Assembly: GCF_000182925.2 (NCBI RefSeq)
Contig: NC_026501.1
Location: 4,877,917-4,941,916, forward strand
Length of the DNA stretch: 64,000 nucleotides
Reading direction: 5' to 3'
Source of the DNA: Neurospora crassa OR74A
Taxonomy: Eukaryota; Ascomycota; Sordariomycetes; Sordariales; Sordariaceae
The position numbers and the translations under genes were made by a program. This document shows positions 1 to 11,817 of this stretch, piece by piece (position 1 is the first letter of the stretch; every line of letters starts with the position of its first letter). The notes under the pieces are model-generated. The model was not told the origin of the DNA, searched no databases, and worked only from the letters and a program-made list of their open reading frames with translations.

Positions 1-739
1 CTCTCAATATGCCTGTCACTCATCCATCGTCAAACCTCCTTCACGATTCACCAAATGCAACAGATCAACCACGCATGTTACTCAGCCACCACCAACACCA
101 TCATCTGCACTCATGCACATCAGTACCACAGCTCTTGACCGATACCTAGCTTCTTGTCCAACCGACACACCTCGAGACGCCTCGACAAGCCTTGAAGCCT
201 CAGGGACAAATCGGCCACGAGCCCGAAACCGAAAAGGCCGCGCGGCTTATCGGGTTTTCTAATGCTTGGTTATCTTAGCAGCTCCTGTCTGCTCTCGGGA
301 CTTCCCCTTCGAAAGTCCGATCCGGTCTCTAATGCCAACCATTGAAAGTGTAAAGAACGTATTGTATGTGGGGGGCATATGTGAAAGATGTCAAGGATTT
401 CTACCTCACTACACGTAGTTGACAATTGGACATGAATGAATGATCGACAGGAATGTCACCGTTACTACACTAGTGTAGCAATACTTACCTAACCTTGAAT
501 CTTCTGCATATGTATGTAGAGTATTTTGTTGAATCAACCGTCATTCCGATGTCTGTCTTCCTGTCCTGGAACCTAAGAAGGTGGTACTTTACACCACGCT
601 AGAGTTGTTTATATGTAGTTGTTATGCATTTCAGCCCTGTAGAGCTACCTCTAGTGTACCCTGCCGAGCCTGCATAGCCGAGCTGACGGGCATTGGTGTT
701 CATAGTGGGACTTGGGTGAAGTTACCTCTAAGGTTGCAG
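1..739. other. intergenic, no gene seen
   Basis: Unique-looking sequence of ordinary composition left of the TIR-bounded element. The longest open frame (581-865) starts at GTG and shows no domain. A perfect 14-base palindrome (CTACACTAGTGTAG) lies near 468-482. No gene, tRNA or repeat family can be supported here. Confidence 0.6.
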
Positions 740-808
740 TTCCCACACTCAATCGCCTGTGCAGTCTTGGCAAGAGGTGTGTGTGCGTGCACACACACAT
801 ACACCGCA
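740..808 (+). repeat. left terminal inverted repeat (69 bp)
   Basis: This arm reads TTCCCACACTCAATCGCC onward and ends in CACCGCA. It matches the reverse complement of 5014-5082 with one difference (T against C near 800). It contains a roughly 24-bp alternating purine-pyrimidine palindrome (TGTGTGTGCGTGCACACACA). It shows no RIP, unlike the core. Confidence 0.9.
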
Positions 809-3799
809 CTTCTGTATTGTACAACTTCATTAAAATTCATTATTTCACAACAATTTCTATATTAATTTGAAGCTATTTCAACGTACAAAGTAATTATAAT
901 ACTAGTAATCAATCAAATCCATTGCAACAATACCTCCCAAAACAATCCTTAATTTAAAGCCCGCCAGCGTAAAGCGATCCCGTACTCGAAGCGGCGCGCT
1001 AGTAGTTTACTTCAACAAAGATTAAAATTAGGAAGATTCCAATTTAATAATTCTATAATACGCTTTATCCCGCCTTAAAAAGAAGAGCTGTAAAGCCGAG
1101 TAATCTATTAAAATTATCCCTAAGATTATTCTACTTAAGAAGAAGGCTACTCCTATTAAAACTATTATTAAGAAGACCGCTATTAAGAAGGGGAAAGCTA
1201 CCGCGCTAGAACTAAAGCTAATCCTAATCCTAGTCCTAGAACCGCCGTTGTCCCCCTCTAAGCCTACGATACCTATTGAGATTTCTAGTAGTAAAGAGGA
1301 TTCTAATAACGACGACGAAGTCGAATAATAATTCCCCGTCCACTTTACCTCCAAGAAACGGGCTTTTAATACTTTATTTTATTTATTAGGTAACGATAAT
1401 AGCAAAGTAGCCTCCCCGACTAAGCTAATTACCTTAGCGCTACCGGTCTAACCCTACGCTACCCGTAAGCTAATTATTATAGTATTACCGCTACTACGTT
1501 TTAAATACCTTAATTCAATACGAGTCTAATTTAATATAGTTAGTTTATATATTACTATTAATTATATTAAATTATTTACTATTAAAGAACGTAATTTATT
1601 TAGAGAGGTTGAGGTTAAGTAAGATAATAGCAAATTTTGTAAATAGCGGTTTAGGATAATACTACTTAGCGAGATCCTATATATATAATAAAATTATATA
1701 GAAGATATTATTAGCAATAATATAGCTGTAGGGATAAAGTAATTAGTCTCTTTGTATAATATTATATATATTACCGCTACCTATAATAACCGCCGTACCC
1801 GGGTTATTATATATAATAAGACTATTCCTAGGAAGGATTTTTATAATAAATATAATAATATTAAATATAAGAGCGTTATAAAATCGTACCTCTACTATAC
1901 TAATTAATACTACTATTTTACTATATTATTTAAATTTCGGTTAACCGACCTACCCGCTAGTAAAATCCTAGCTACCCTATCCTCCTATAGTAGTATACCC
2001 TCTATTCTTACCCCCTCTCGTAGTTTAGTTAATCCTTTTATTACTCTAACCCTATAAGTAATTAATATACTATTATTACGAGGGTTACGGACTCTAGCCG
2101 GTACTAAGAAATTTAAGTACGTTATAATAAATATTATACTAGTAAAAGTTAAAAAGAATCTAAAGGAGGACCGGTAGTAAGAGGAGTGTACGGGGGTAAA
2201 GCTACGCGGTATTATATATTAGGAATTAGTATAGGTATAAACGTACGGTTTTGGCTATAAATATAAGAATTATAATAAGGCTATTAAGTATTAAATATAT
2301 TATATTATAGATAGGAGTATAACTTATTATAATTTTAATATTAAAAATATAGGTAAATAAGTACGCGCTATATCGCTAAGGAAGGTTATAGTAATTAACC
2401 TACTATTTAAGTTAGTGCGAAATATATTAGGTAATAAAGTAATAGCCGCCTCTAGTACTAGTAATAATAGTAGTAAATATAGGGGAGGAGGTAATAATCT
2501 ACTAATTAATATTAATATTATTAATAATATTAATAGTAGTAATAGTAGTACTAATATAGAGACTATAAATAGTCTACTATAAGCTACGCTAAGGAGGGAC
2601 GATTTTAGAAGTTTATATTAATTATACCCTCCTCCCCTATACCCGCTATATTTACTACTATACTAGTACTTCCCTCCCTACTTTTAATATCCCTAAATCT
2701 AACTACTTTATACCGCCAGCAACTCTATTACTAATTCGGTAATTATTAGCAACTACAATTATAATATAGTAGACGTTCTCCCTCTATTAAGTAAAATAGT
2801 AATTATTAATTCGTATATACCGTTAGAGTATTTTACTACTACGTTTTATAGGCACCCGACCGACTACGAAACTCTTACTACTAAATACGCTAACGCTAAC
2901 CCTCCTCCTATCTCTATAGTAACTATAGTATTTATTTAGCTATTAATATTACTATTAATTATACTACTATTAGTAATAGGCGAAGAGGACGAAGGCGAGG
3001 AGACTAGAGACTCCTTAGTAAAAGCCGGAGAATTATTTATATTATATCTACTTATACCTTCAATTTTCAATCTTCATTTATTACTACTACCCTCCGCCCC
3101 GCTTAATCGGCCGGCTAAAGAGATTATTACCGAATTCTTTAAAGCGTTCTATAAATATTATTATATTAGATTATTAATTAAAGTAATACTAGTATATAGA
3201 GCTCTAATTACTTTAAAGAATAAACTTCGGAATAAGGAGGTACTACCCGATATATTTGCGCTTAGAAAGTAGTTAGTAGAGTAATTTACAAGGCTAGGGT
3301 TTAATTACGACTTCTATATAGTATTTAAGGACGGTATTAAAAATTTCCTTAAAATTAAATACATAATACTAGTAATATAGTTAAGCTATAGTAAGTATAC
3401 CCTCTAACCCCTATTACTATAACTTAATTAATTAATATATATTCTAAACCCGTAATTTAATACTACACTCGAATATAGCATTACTAAAACTCTCGCTTCT
3501 ATAGCGGGTAGTACTACTACTAGCGGTCCTAACGAGCGATAACGATATTACAAGTCGATTTATAGCGAAAGAGGGGGGTTTCTAGCATTTTAGTATTATT
3601 ATATAAATAAATATAATTTTTAGTACTTTTAACACTTCTAATACTTCTAGTATTTCTAGTATTTTTAATATTTTTAGTATACAATTTAATTTAATATATA
3701 TAAATCCATCTCTCCCTTCTACACTCTCTACCGCCGCTTAAATACAATACCCGTCTCTCTATATTCAATTAATTCGTTAATATACAATTTGCTATACTC

Positions 3800-4860
3800 T
3801 TTATTAATATTATTAAATTAATCTATTACTAACTTTACGTTCTTAAAATAGCTATAGATCTATTATATTCTATACCCTACATCCTACGCTAATTGCTTAA
3901 GAAATACAATAAAATTATTATCTAATATCTTATTACTACTTTTATTACAATATACCTTCTTAAACTACTATTTAAAATCGCTAAAATATACCTTAATAGG
4001 GTTGAATTCGGGAGAGTACAATAGTAAATACTATAATAAAACCCCCTTCTAATTATACGCGTATTGGAATTCGGTATAGGGGTGCTAACTAGCGTTATTT
4101 ATTATTAAAATACTATTGCAACCGGGAAATAGATTTATTTTAGGGAGTAGGCATTTCACTATCTAGTTCTAAACCCCGGCTAAATTTATTATACTTCTAA
4201 ATACTAATATATTGAATAGCTTATTTATTATAATAGTTAGAAGGAAGTAATATTACGTATTGCGTACGAATTTACTTAATACTATTATAATAGCGCTGCG
4301 GGGTACTTAGCTAGTATAATGAATACCGTCCTTTCGGTTTGTATTAAATTTATTATAGAATACGAATATCTCTATAATAAATAAAGAGATTTTTAATATC
4401 TATTCGGCTATTAATATAAGGGATTATTGTAATACTTTTATATAGAGTCGCTTCTTCTTCTACTTCTCTTATTGAAGGTACCGCCGTATAGTCTTAATTG
4501 AAATGTATATGTTATATTCGTTAGTTAGAAAGGTACAAATCTCGTCGAAGTATAAATCGGGTTTTAATACGAGGAGGTTTATAATTTCCTTTATAATATT
4601 AATTATAATTAATAAAGTATAAGGAGTAATATAGTATACGCTATACCTTAAGCGCCTATATAGGAAGCTTTTTAGTATTCTAGGAAGCTCGCGACGGTAA
4701 AAATACTTTACTAATATCCGATAGAATACGTTTATATTTCTACGTACTCCTTATACTTATATTAATAGTCTTAATAACGTTATTAGGATGCTCGTTATTT
4801 ATTAGTATTATTATTATTAATACCTTCTAGCGGGTATTAGGGTAGCGTACTATATTGATA
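3800..4860 (-). pseudogene. Tc1/mariner transposase remnant, RIP-mutated
   Basis: Minus-strand translation shows the end of a Tc1/mariner DDE domain. A stretch reading FPGCNSILIINNAS corresponds to the family's PGPNSVLVMDNAS block, and YSPEFNPI around 4000-4025 corresponds to YSPDFNPIE. The two catalytic positions (now N and K, as expected when RIP turns GAC/GAG into AAC/AAG) lie 34 residues apart, so the parent was DD34E. The remnant continues with a FSDFK stretch like the FSxLK of relatives. Many stops of the TAA/TAG type confirm inactivity. Whether it is the element's own transposase or a nested insertion is unresolved. Confidence 0.7.
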
Positions 4861-5013
4861 ATAGTTTAAAAGACAACGTAAATATCAAAATAAATAACTG
4901 TACGACGTAGAGCATCAAAATATCGACTTTTTACACCAGTTTTGGCCAGATTTTGATGTTAAACGATTGAGTTGAGTTGTGTAAAGCGATGTTAAATGGC
5001 TAGATTTGTCAAA

Positions 5014-5082
5014 TGCGGTGTGTGTGTGTGTGCACGCACACACACCTCTTGCCAAGACTGCACAGGCGATTGAGTGTGGGAA
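5014..5082 (-). repeat. right terminal inverted repeat (69 bp)
   Basis: Inverted partner of 740-808 (68 of 69 identical). It starts TGCGGTGTGTG and ends GAGTGTGGGAA. Similarity stops abruptly on both sides, so this is a defined terminus and not a larger segmental inversion. Confidence 0.9.
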
Positions 5083-6429
5083 AGATCAAGTCGGCTAGAG
5101 AAAATGGGGTTTCTAGTTGTCAACCCATAAACTTTTTGGTTTCTTTACCTTTTACTCCTTGGGCTTTGTGGAGAGTTCCTTCCCACGATGCCTTTGTTCG
5201 TTTCTTTGTTTTTCTTTTTTCTCTCTTTGTTGCTTTTTCTCTTTCTTCTTTTTGGAGCAGCAAGCCGAATGCTCAACACAGAAAGAAGCGAGCAGATACA
5301 GATTCGGAAAATTTTCGATACATCAAGGTATACCGTAATATGAATTACACGTACATAGCATCCGAATCAGGAATCATCGAGCAGACGATTTCTATCTGTA
5401 GCTAGGCAGAGACAGCCCTTAATGGTGTTGTGTGCAACCACGTCAGCGGTAGGTGCAGCTCGGTATAATACGGATTTCTTTCCGGTGGTGCGGCTGTGCC
5501 TGTACCGTGATTGTCAGTAACCAAGTACCTGGATAGAGACGCCACAACCATCGGATGGGTCAGGCAGGTCTAATGTTTTCTTTTGAGGTGAAATCTGGGA
5601 GAATCACCGTACCGTACAACCTTGAGTTTTGAAACACAATGGTTGTTGTGTAGCAAGCAGTCTTCAGCGTTTGTGACTCGGGTACACGAGGGGATTCAAA
5701 CCCTTTCTGATTTTGCCTGACTGCTCAAATTTGATATACCAAGTATGCCAAGGTAAGATGTGCAGAGACGTACAAGGACTAAGAAAAACCGTGGAATCAC
5801 AGTCCCATTACAAGACCCAAGTTCCTAAGATTTCCTCGAGGACGGACTCCGCCAAGTGTGATAAACCGATGCACTCGCGCTCCAGCCATGGCTTGGATGG
5901 CTTGAGATATTTATGCAGCTGGCGTTCGTCGGTTCGCGAGCTCGCAAGTCAGCCGTCAGTCATCAGCATGTGCGACGCCCTGCATTCCACAAAGTCTTCT
6001 GCAGATGAACCTCCACCTAAAATATGTAGTGGTGGCCGAGGTATGTACATTGGATTTGATGTGGGCCAAGGGATGAAAGAAACTTGGGTCGGCATCTGCT
6101 GCTGGCTGTCAAGCTACATGCGTATCTTTGTGTGGCCGTGCCATGTTTGAGACCAGATTCACATACAGCTGAAGTAGGTATATGGATGTGTATCTGCCCC
6201 TCCCCTCGCGCCTGCCATTGTCTCAAGACTTCAACGAAGTGCCAGCTTTTGTTAGAGTTGACCATCATCCAAACATTCATTTCATTGAGCCATCCCAACT
6301 CTTTCTGTTGCCAGGGACGAACTTATTAGATTCATTCCTACAACATTGTTCAGCCATTTGTAGACTCGGCCTCTATATCTTATCAATTTGGACGTGATAA
6401 CTTTTACTCAACGACAATTGACCTGAATC
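5083..6429. other. intergenic, upstream of DOMON/b561 gene
   Basis: 1.35 kb of normal composition between the right TIR and the next gene. Open frames at 5013-5405 and 5713-6150 start at non-ATG or repeat-derived codons and have no recognisable domain. The last 80 bases before the gene carry GATA-type motifs (CTTATC near 6376, TGATAA near 6395), a common but non-specific promoter feature. Confidence 0.5.
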
Positions 6430-7886
6430 ATGAAGGCCATCAAGATGTCGCTGTTAGCCTCGGGGCTAATTGGTAGGTCCAATCTCAACATCATCACATA
6501 TTCTCACGCACAAACAGTCTGATACTCACGGACGAACAAAATTCTGTAGCCAGCATTGCGGTCCACGCTACCACACCAAAGTACTGCGCCAGCGGTGCCG
6601 ACAATGTCTGTTTTCGTTTTGGCATCCCCCAATCATCCGCCAACTCCGGAACCGGCAACATATATTTTCAAATCCAAGCGCCGTCGACATACTCATGGGT
6701 AGCTCTCGGCACGGGCGATCAGATGAAGGGGTCCAACATGTTCGTGATGTACCAAGATGGGTCGGGTAACCTGACGTTATCATCCCGCCTTGGCACCGGG
6801 CATTCGATGCCGGAGGAGGACACCAGTTCTTCGGCGGCAGCCTTGGGTCTGCTTGCGGGCAGCGGAGTGACAAATGGCGTCATGGTTGCAAACGTCGTCT
6901 GCCCAAACTGTGAAACTTGGAACGGAGGCTCGCTCAGCCTGACGGACACTGCGTCGAAATGGATTGCTGCGTGGAAGTCAGGACCATCTCTGGCGACTAC
7001 GAGCAAGAGTGCAAGTATCAGTCAGCATGATGACCATGACCAGTTCCAACTCGATCTCACCAAGGCGACTATTTCTTCCGACAGTAACCCTTTCCTCGAG
7101 GCAGACACCGAAGACCCGGAAACCGGAAGCGGAGGTGGCAGCAACGGCGGAGGCGGCAGCGACGATCCTGGAGATGTTGTAGGACCTGGCAATCCATTCG
7201 CGCCTGTTATTGGTGGTAGGCGCAGGGATGCGGCTTTGGTTGCACATTCTGGCATCATGACGGCCACCTTTGCGGCTCTTTATCCCTTGGGCTCAATGCT
7301 CATGCCACTGGCCGGAAGCTGGATTGCCCACGCCGTTTGGCAGACCGTTGCCTTCCTCATGATGTGGATTGGCTTCGGCCTCGGTATTCATGTTGCGCAA
7401 GAAAGGAATATGGTATGTTAAGCGCTTGCTTTTGCTTGTTCTTGAACCACACACAAGGTTCAACTACAGCTGCTGACAGTTCGCAAAAAGCTCTTCAACA
7501 ACACACACACCAAGCTCGGAACAGCCATTGTATTCCTCCTTCTTGTCCAGCCAGTACTCGGAATCATGCACCATAAATACTTCGTGAAGTACCGCGAACG
7601 CGGTGCGGTCAGTTATGCTCACATCTGGTGGGGTCGTATTCTCCTGATTCTTGCTGTCGTCAATGGTGGTCTTGGTCTCAAACTCACCGATGCCAGCAAC
7701 TCGGCCGTCATTGCTTACTGCATTGTTGCAGCCGTCTGTTTTGGTATCTACGCCATTATCAAGTCATGGGCAATCATCCGCCGTGGCCGTCAGGGTGGTG
7801 CTCATTTCCGGAAAAGTGACAACTTCACTCATCAACAGCGATATCCAGTTGGTCGGCAACCTTACAAGCCAAGAAACCGGGTATAA
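6430..7886 (+). CDS. CDH-type cytochrome (DOMON) plus cytochrome b561 membrane protein
   Basis: Three exons fit by frame: 6430-6472, 6550-7412 and 7458-7886, giving 444 residues. The N-terminus (MKAIKMSLLASGLIG) is a signal peptide. Residues about 25-190 resemble the cellobiose dehydrogenase-type cytochrome/DOMON domain (YCASGADNVCFRFGIP near the start, a Met-rich MKGSNMFVMY segment). A Gly/Ser-rich linker near residue 225 leads to a cytochrome b561 domain with about five membrane helices. Its four likely haem-ligand His lie in HSGIM, HAVWQ, HTKLG and HIWWG. Such proteins are thought to move electrons across a membrane to an extracellular haem domain; substrate and partner are unknown. The 45-nt second intron is set by the frame of VQLQLLTVRKKL, because a later CAG acceptor would break it. 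The tail is basic and cytosolic by prediction. Confidence 0.88.
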
Positions 7887-8693
7887 GGAAGGGAAGAAGT
7901 CTTGAGAAAGCAGCAAGCATAGCTATGCTGGCTTGGAAATGAACATTTGAAGATAGTCAGCGGTAGTTTCCCGTGTTGGCTTGAGGGAATACGATGTTTT
8001 GGGAGATACCAATTATAGACAGGAGGCTTGTGTTTAACAAGAGATGGGATGAAACGGTGATCTGATGTTGATCCATCACTGATGAGTGGTGACGGTCTTG
8101 GCTGGCGCTGGCTAGATGTGGTTGAAGCTGTACATTAAACACATATCAACAACCAGGGAAACATTGTGTAATTGTAAAGTAATGAAACACAAGCTTGGGT
8201 TGAGCTAGATCAGTCATGACAAGAACACAGTGGAAGCCGACTTTTGGACCAACCTTATGTCAGACTAAAGAGTGGAAACTGGGGATGTCCCCACTCACCA
8301 CCCTGGCTTCTCCTCATCAACCGCAAAACCATGAGGTCCTACCATTGGCATTTGATGTTGGAAGTCGGAGCACCAGCGTTCATTATATCAATGCTGTGAG
8401 AATCTCATATAAACACTTCCCCCTCACAACGTTTTCGTAGATTCCACGCCTTTCAGTCGTGGTAATTGCCTGGGGCCGATGACTGATATCACGTGACAGC
8501 ATCGGCGTTTGGTACACCTGCCATGGCCCATGTGGGAGGGGTGAAAGAACGTCCGTGCACGCCGGACCCGAGAACCTCCAATGGATGTCCAACCGGGATA
8601 TTTTGAAAAGTCTCGCAAGCAACGACCTCCACCGTGACCTTCAGTTCGCTACCTCTCCTCGCAGCGTCACGCATCTCGCCCAGCACATTCAAA
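7887..8693. other. intergenic, 3' of b561 gene and promoter of atp14
   Basis: About 800 bp between two same-strand genes. It must hold the terminator of the b561 gene and the promoter and leader of atp14. No open frame here has a domain. Nothing else was recognised. Confidence 0.5.
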
Positions 8694-9660
8694 ATGCTTT
8701 CCCGGACTTCGGTACGTCATTTTTACTGGGCGACTGCCACAATCGATGCCGGGTCGCAGCTCGGAATCGAAACACCAAGGCTGGCCAACAGCGACAACCA
8801 TCGGAATCGGACAATGAGCTAATCAACGCACAGAGCGCCCGCCAGGCCGTCGCGGCCGTTGCCCGCCTCGCCCGCCCCCAGATGAGGACCTTCATCGCGC
8901 CCACCGTCTCGCGGAGAGGTACGTCCCTTTCTCTCTTGTGTCCCAACCACTTTACACCCTCGGGTCGACGGATAGGTTGGATAGCTCCGGGCATGGACGA
9001 CGACTAGCGTACGATACGGTCCCGACTCCTCGATGGCGACTTTACGAACACCTTCCGGGATAGCTCGGTTACGACACCCGACTAGCTTATGTGAAACGAC
9101 GACAAACAACGCCCTTTACCTCGATCCCTTGGTCGATGTATGTCGATCAATGTCAGCAATTCGATTATACAAGCAGTCACTGTTCTTAACATACGACCCG
9201 CGATCCTGTTCTCTTCCATCTGCCATCGATTCGCTCCAGCCTGCCTCGTCGCACGCCGCCCGACAGCTCGTCCAACCTCTCAATGCCCCAATATAATTTA
9301 GCCGACGTGTTCCATCTATCTATTTACTCGCCCGTCCCTTATTGCGGATCTTGGTTCTGACATCATTTGCCCGTGTTCTTCTATCTAGCCGACTTCGTCC
9401 AGGAGCTCTACCTCAAGGAGCTCAAGGCGTACAAGCCCACCCCCATCAAAGAGTCCGACGCTCTCGGCCAGGTTGCCACCTTCAACCTCCCCAAGCCCCC
9501 CAAGTCCCCCGAGGAAGCCGACCTCGCCTCCAGCCTGAAGGAGTACGAGAACATGGCCGTCGAGGTCGAAGGCCAGGAGGGTGCCGATGCCGCTGCCCCA
9601 GCCGCCGTTGTCGAGGACTGGCTCGTCGAGGAGGAGGAGGAGGAGGGTGCCCACCACTAA
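8694..9660 (+). CDS. atp14: ATP synthase subunit h, mitochondrial
   Basis: Three exons: 8694-8711, 8834-8918 and 9389-9660, giving 124 residues, the same length as yeast Atp14. The N-terminus (MLSRTS, then an Arg/Ala-rich stretch with RLARPQMRTF) is a mitochondrial targeting sequence. The mature part starts around ADFVQELYLKELKAYKP and continues KPTPIKESDALGQVATFNLP, then PKPPKSPEEADL, which is typical of fungal subunit h. It ends in an acidic run (EEEEEE) and GAHH. The protein is part of the peripheral stalk of F1Fo ATP synthase on the matrix side. The first coding exon encodes only six residues, and intron 2 is long for this window (470 nt), which makes the gene easy to mis-predict. Confidence 0.92.
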
Positions 9661-11817
9661 GCGACTCGTTTCATCTCGTTCGGTACTCATCCAGTCGCTT
9701 CGCTCCCGATCATCTAATCCAGACATCGTTTAAACCCAGTCTTCTCAAAATAGACCCCAAATCCGAGATTTTGAGAAAGAAAGGAGAAAACGGGAAAAAA
9801 GCCTACGAAAAAGATGGAAACAGATGTTGCGATCGACCGATACCTCCCAACCAGCCAGTGTCTTGATATATTCCATGCGCGGATCATCCCATCGTTTCCA
9901 GCCTCTCCTTCCTCCGCTCTCCATCTAATGCCAACTACCGACACGACATGGGCTTAGTGATGGGCTGATGGTGGTGTGCGCATGTTTCATATGGCGCTTC
10001 CATGACTGGAGAGGAACCTCTTGTCATAAATGGTTGAACGAAGCCAGCTCCCGTGTGTCTGTAGAGAAGTAAAATTACGTGTACAATTTCCAATCTACAG
10101 TATAAGCAGTCATGCGCTGTAGGACTGACGAGTACAGTACATGTTTTCTAACACATTATGAGTCGACATCAGACCAATGCAATAACCAGGACGCGAGCAA
10201 CTCGGGCTAACTCTTAAAGGTCATCCGATCGGCCAACGTAAATGGCAGTAAACTCCATACATCTTCTTTCTCTGAAAGTTTGCCAGCGCCAGTGTCTAGC
10301 ATGTACTTGCATACCCGGTGTCATGATACTGTCTGCATTCTCAAACATAAGATATCCCCTCTGCCGAACCCGTCTTTTCTCTCTCTCGCTTTTTTTTTTT
10401 TTTTTTTTCTAAAAAAAAATATTTATTATATATATATATACATATATCATGACGTGTATCCCCAAATATCACCCCCATGATGACACATTACAGCACCTAC
10501 CAAATCCCAGGGCTTCAAGCAGGTCTTTGGGATTCCAATCCCATCTATCCTTACACATGAGAGCCTTCAACACTTTCATCTGATATAGACTAGCTTCCTC
10601 CTGACTTTCGTCAATTCTTTTGGCAGGTCAGCCCTCAAACTCCGTTCCGTGACAATCAACTCTCTTCGTCCCTGCTTATCCGTAGGAAAAGATAAATCGC
10701 ATGAAGCCTGCAAGATAATACGGCCTTGAATAATTTGGAAACTCTTCCTGTAAACGGAGACAGTCGAAAAGGGGGTTTATCTTATGCTACCTCGACGTTC
10801 AGTGCTCGACATAATACTAGTCAATCCCGAAGTACAAACCCAGTATCAATGCTCTTCATGTATTCTGAGGTGTTCTACTGTAGTTTATTTCACGAGTAAG
10901 CATTATTTGTTCGGTTGCTTTTCAGTAGCCACTACAGTTCACACAAGCAAATGACACCGACAAGAAACTTCTTTGCTCGAATAATGTTAATGCAATAATC
11001 CAATCTCTCCCCATCTCCTGTCAGTTTGAGCGAGAGAGACAAGCCCAGCAGCATCTTTTTCTTCCAATGTGCGTTGACAAGCCACGTGTACTCGGTACTC
11101 TGTCATTCAGCTAGCGCGCTATGTTGATGAAGAATAGACGTACATAATACAAACTCCTCTCTCATTCACTTCACTCACTCATTGATCACATAGTTGCCCG
11201 TATATGTATGCTGATGTCTGCTCATCGATCTCATCATCCTGACAGGGTACAAACAATACGCATCTCTCTTCTCATCCGCCCGTAACAAAACAGAAGCTTT
11301 TATGACAATAGCAACACCAAGCAAGCGAGAACAGACAGTAAGCGCAAAAACCACGCTTCACCAAAGAAGCAACCGACGCGCACAATACAACCGCCTTCCA
11401 ACACTTCCCTTCCCTTCTCTTGTTTCTTTCTTGTTTAATCATGCCTTCTCGTGCGATGCATACTCCTGCTTCATTCAACAAGCAGGCTCAGAAACGCCCT
11501 ATCAGTCAATCAATCAACCAATCAACCACCGTTAACGCCCCGCCTATACAGTGTGCTGTTCAGTTGCAAGCCAGACATCCGAATAATATACCAATTTGTA
11601 TTTGAACCATCTTTTGTTTGAGAAATGCATGTTTGCCATGGTTGATGCTCGTTGAAGTCATCGTTAGCACGAAAAAAAGAAAAGAATGACCATCTTTCTT
11701 CTTTCTTATACCGCTACCATATCTGAAGCCGGGTGAAGGGGAGAGCTACATCAAAGCCAACAGACAGAGGAAATAACTCGCTACCGAACAAAAGAAGGGC
11801 TGTGCGGCGTAGGCCAT
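9661..11817. other. 2.2 kb gap between convergent atp14 and sch9
   Basis: Lies between the 3' ends of two convergent genes. No open frame is convincing. It holds a low-complexity tract (10388-10440) and otherwise unremarkable unique sequence, presumably including both 3' UTRs. No RNA gene was recognised. Confidence 0.5.
10388..10440. repeat. poly-T / poly-A / TA low-complexity tract
   Basis: A run of about 19 T is followed by a run of 9 A and then a short alternating TA stretch. It could be the end of an old retroposed copy or simple slippage. No coding remnant is adjacent. Confidence 0.8.

Larger units (their letters stand above)
740..5082. mobile_element. TIR-bounded 4.3 kb transposon fossil, RIP-eroded
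   Basis: The ends, 740-808 and 5014-5082, are 69-bp inverted repeats that match at 68 of 69 positions, beginning TTCCCACACTC and including an alternating TG/CA palindrome. Between about 1020 and 4870 CpA and TpG are almost absent (2 in the 180 bases of 1081-1260) and TpA is very common, which is the RIP signature. About 150-210 bp just inside each repeat is not RIP-mutated. The right third (about 3800-4860) carries a Tc1/mariner-like transposase remnant on the minus strand. A long degenerate plus-strand coding trace at about 1780-3370 is not recognised. No clear target-site duplication was found. The whole is inactive and heavily broken, and the family of the outer element is unassigned. Confidence 0.75.

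Noticed and set aside
581-865. Plus-strand frame running into the left TIR
   Set aside because: The start is GTG and the second half is the TIR with its CA/TG run. No gene-like feature.
5713-6150. Plus-strand frame of 145 codons
   Set aside because: Begins at TTG, no domain, no splice logic into neighbours.
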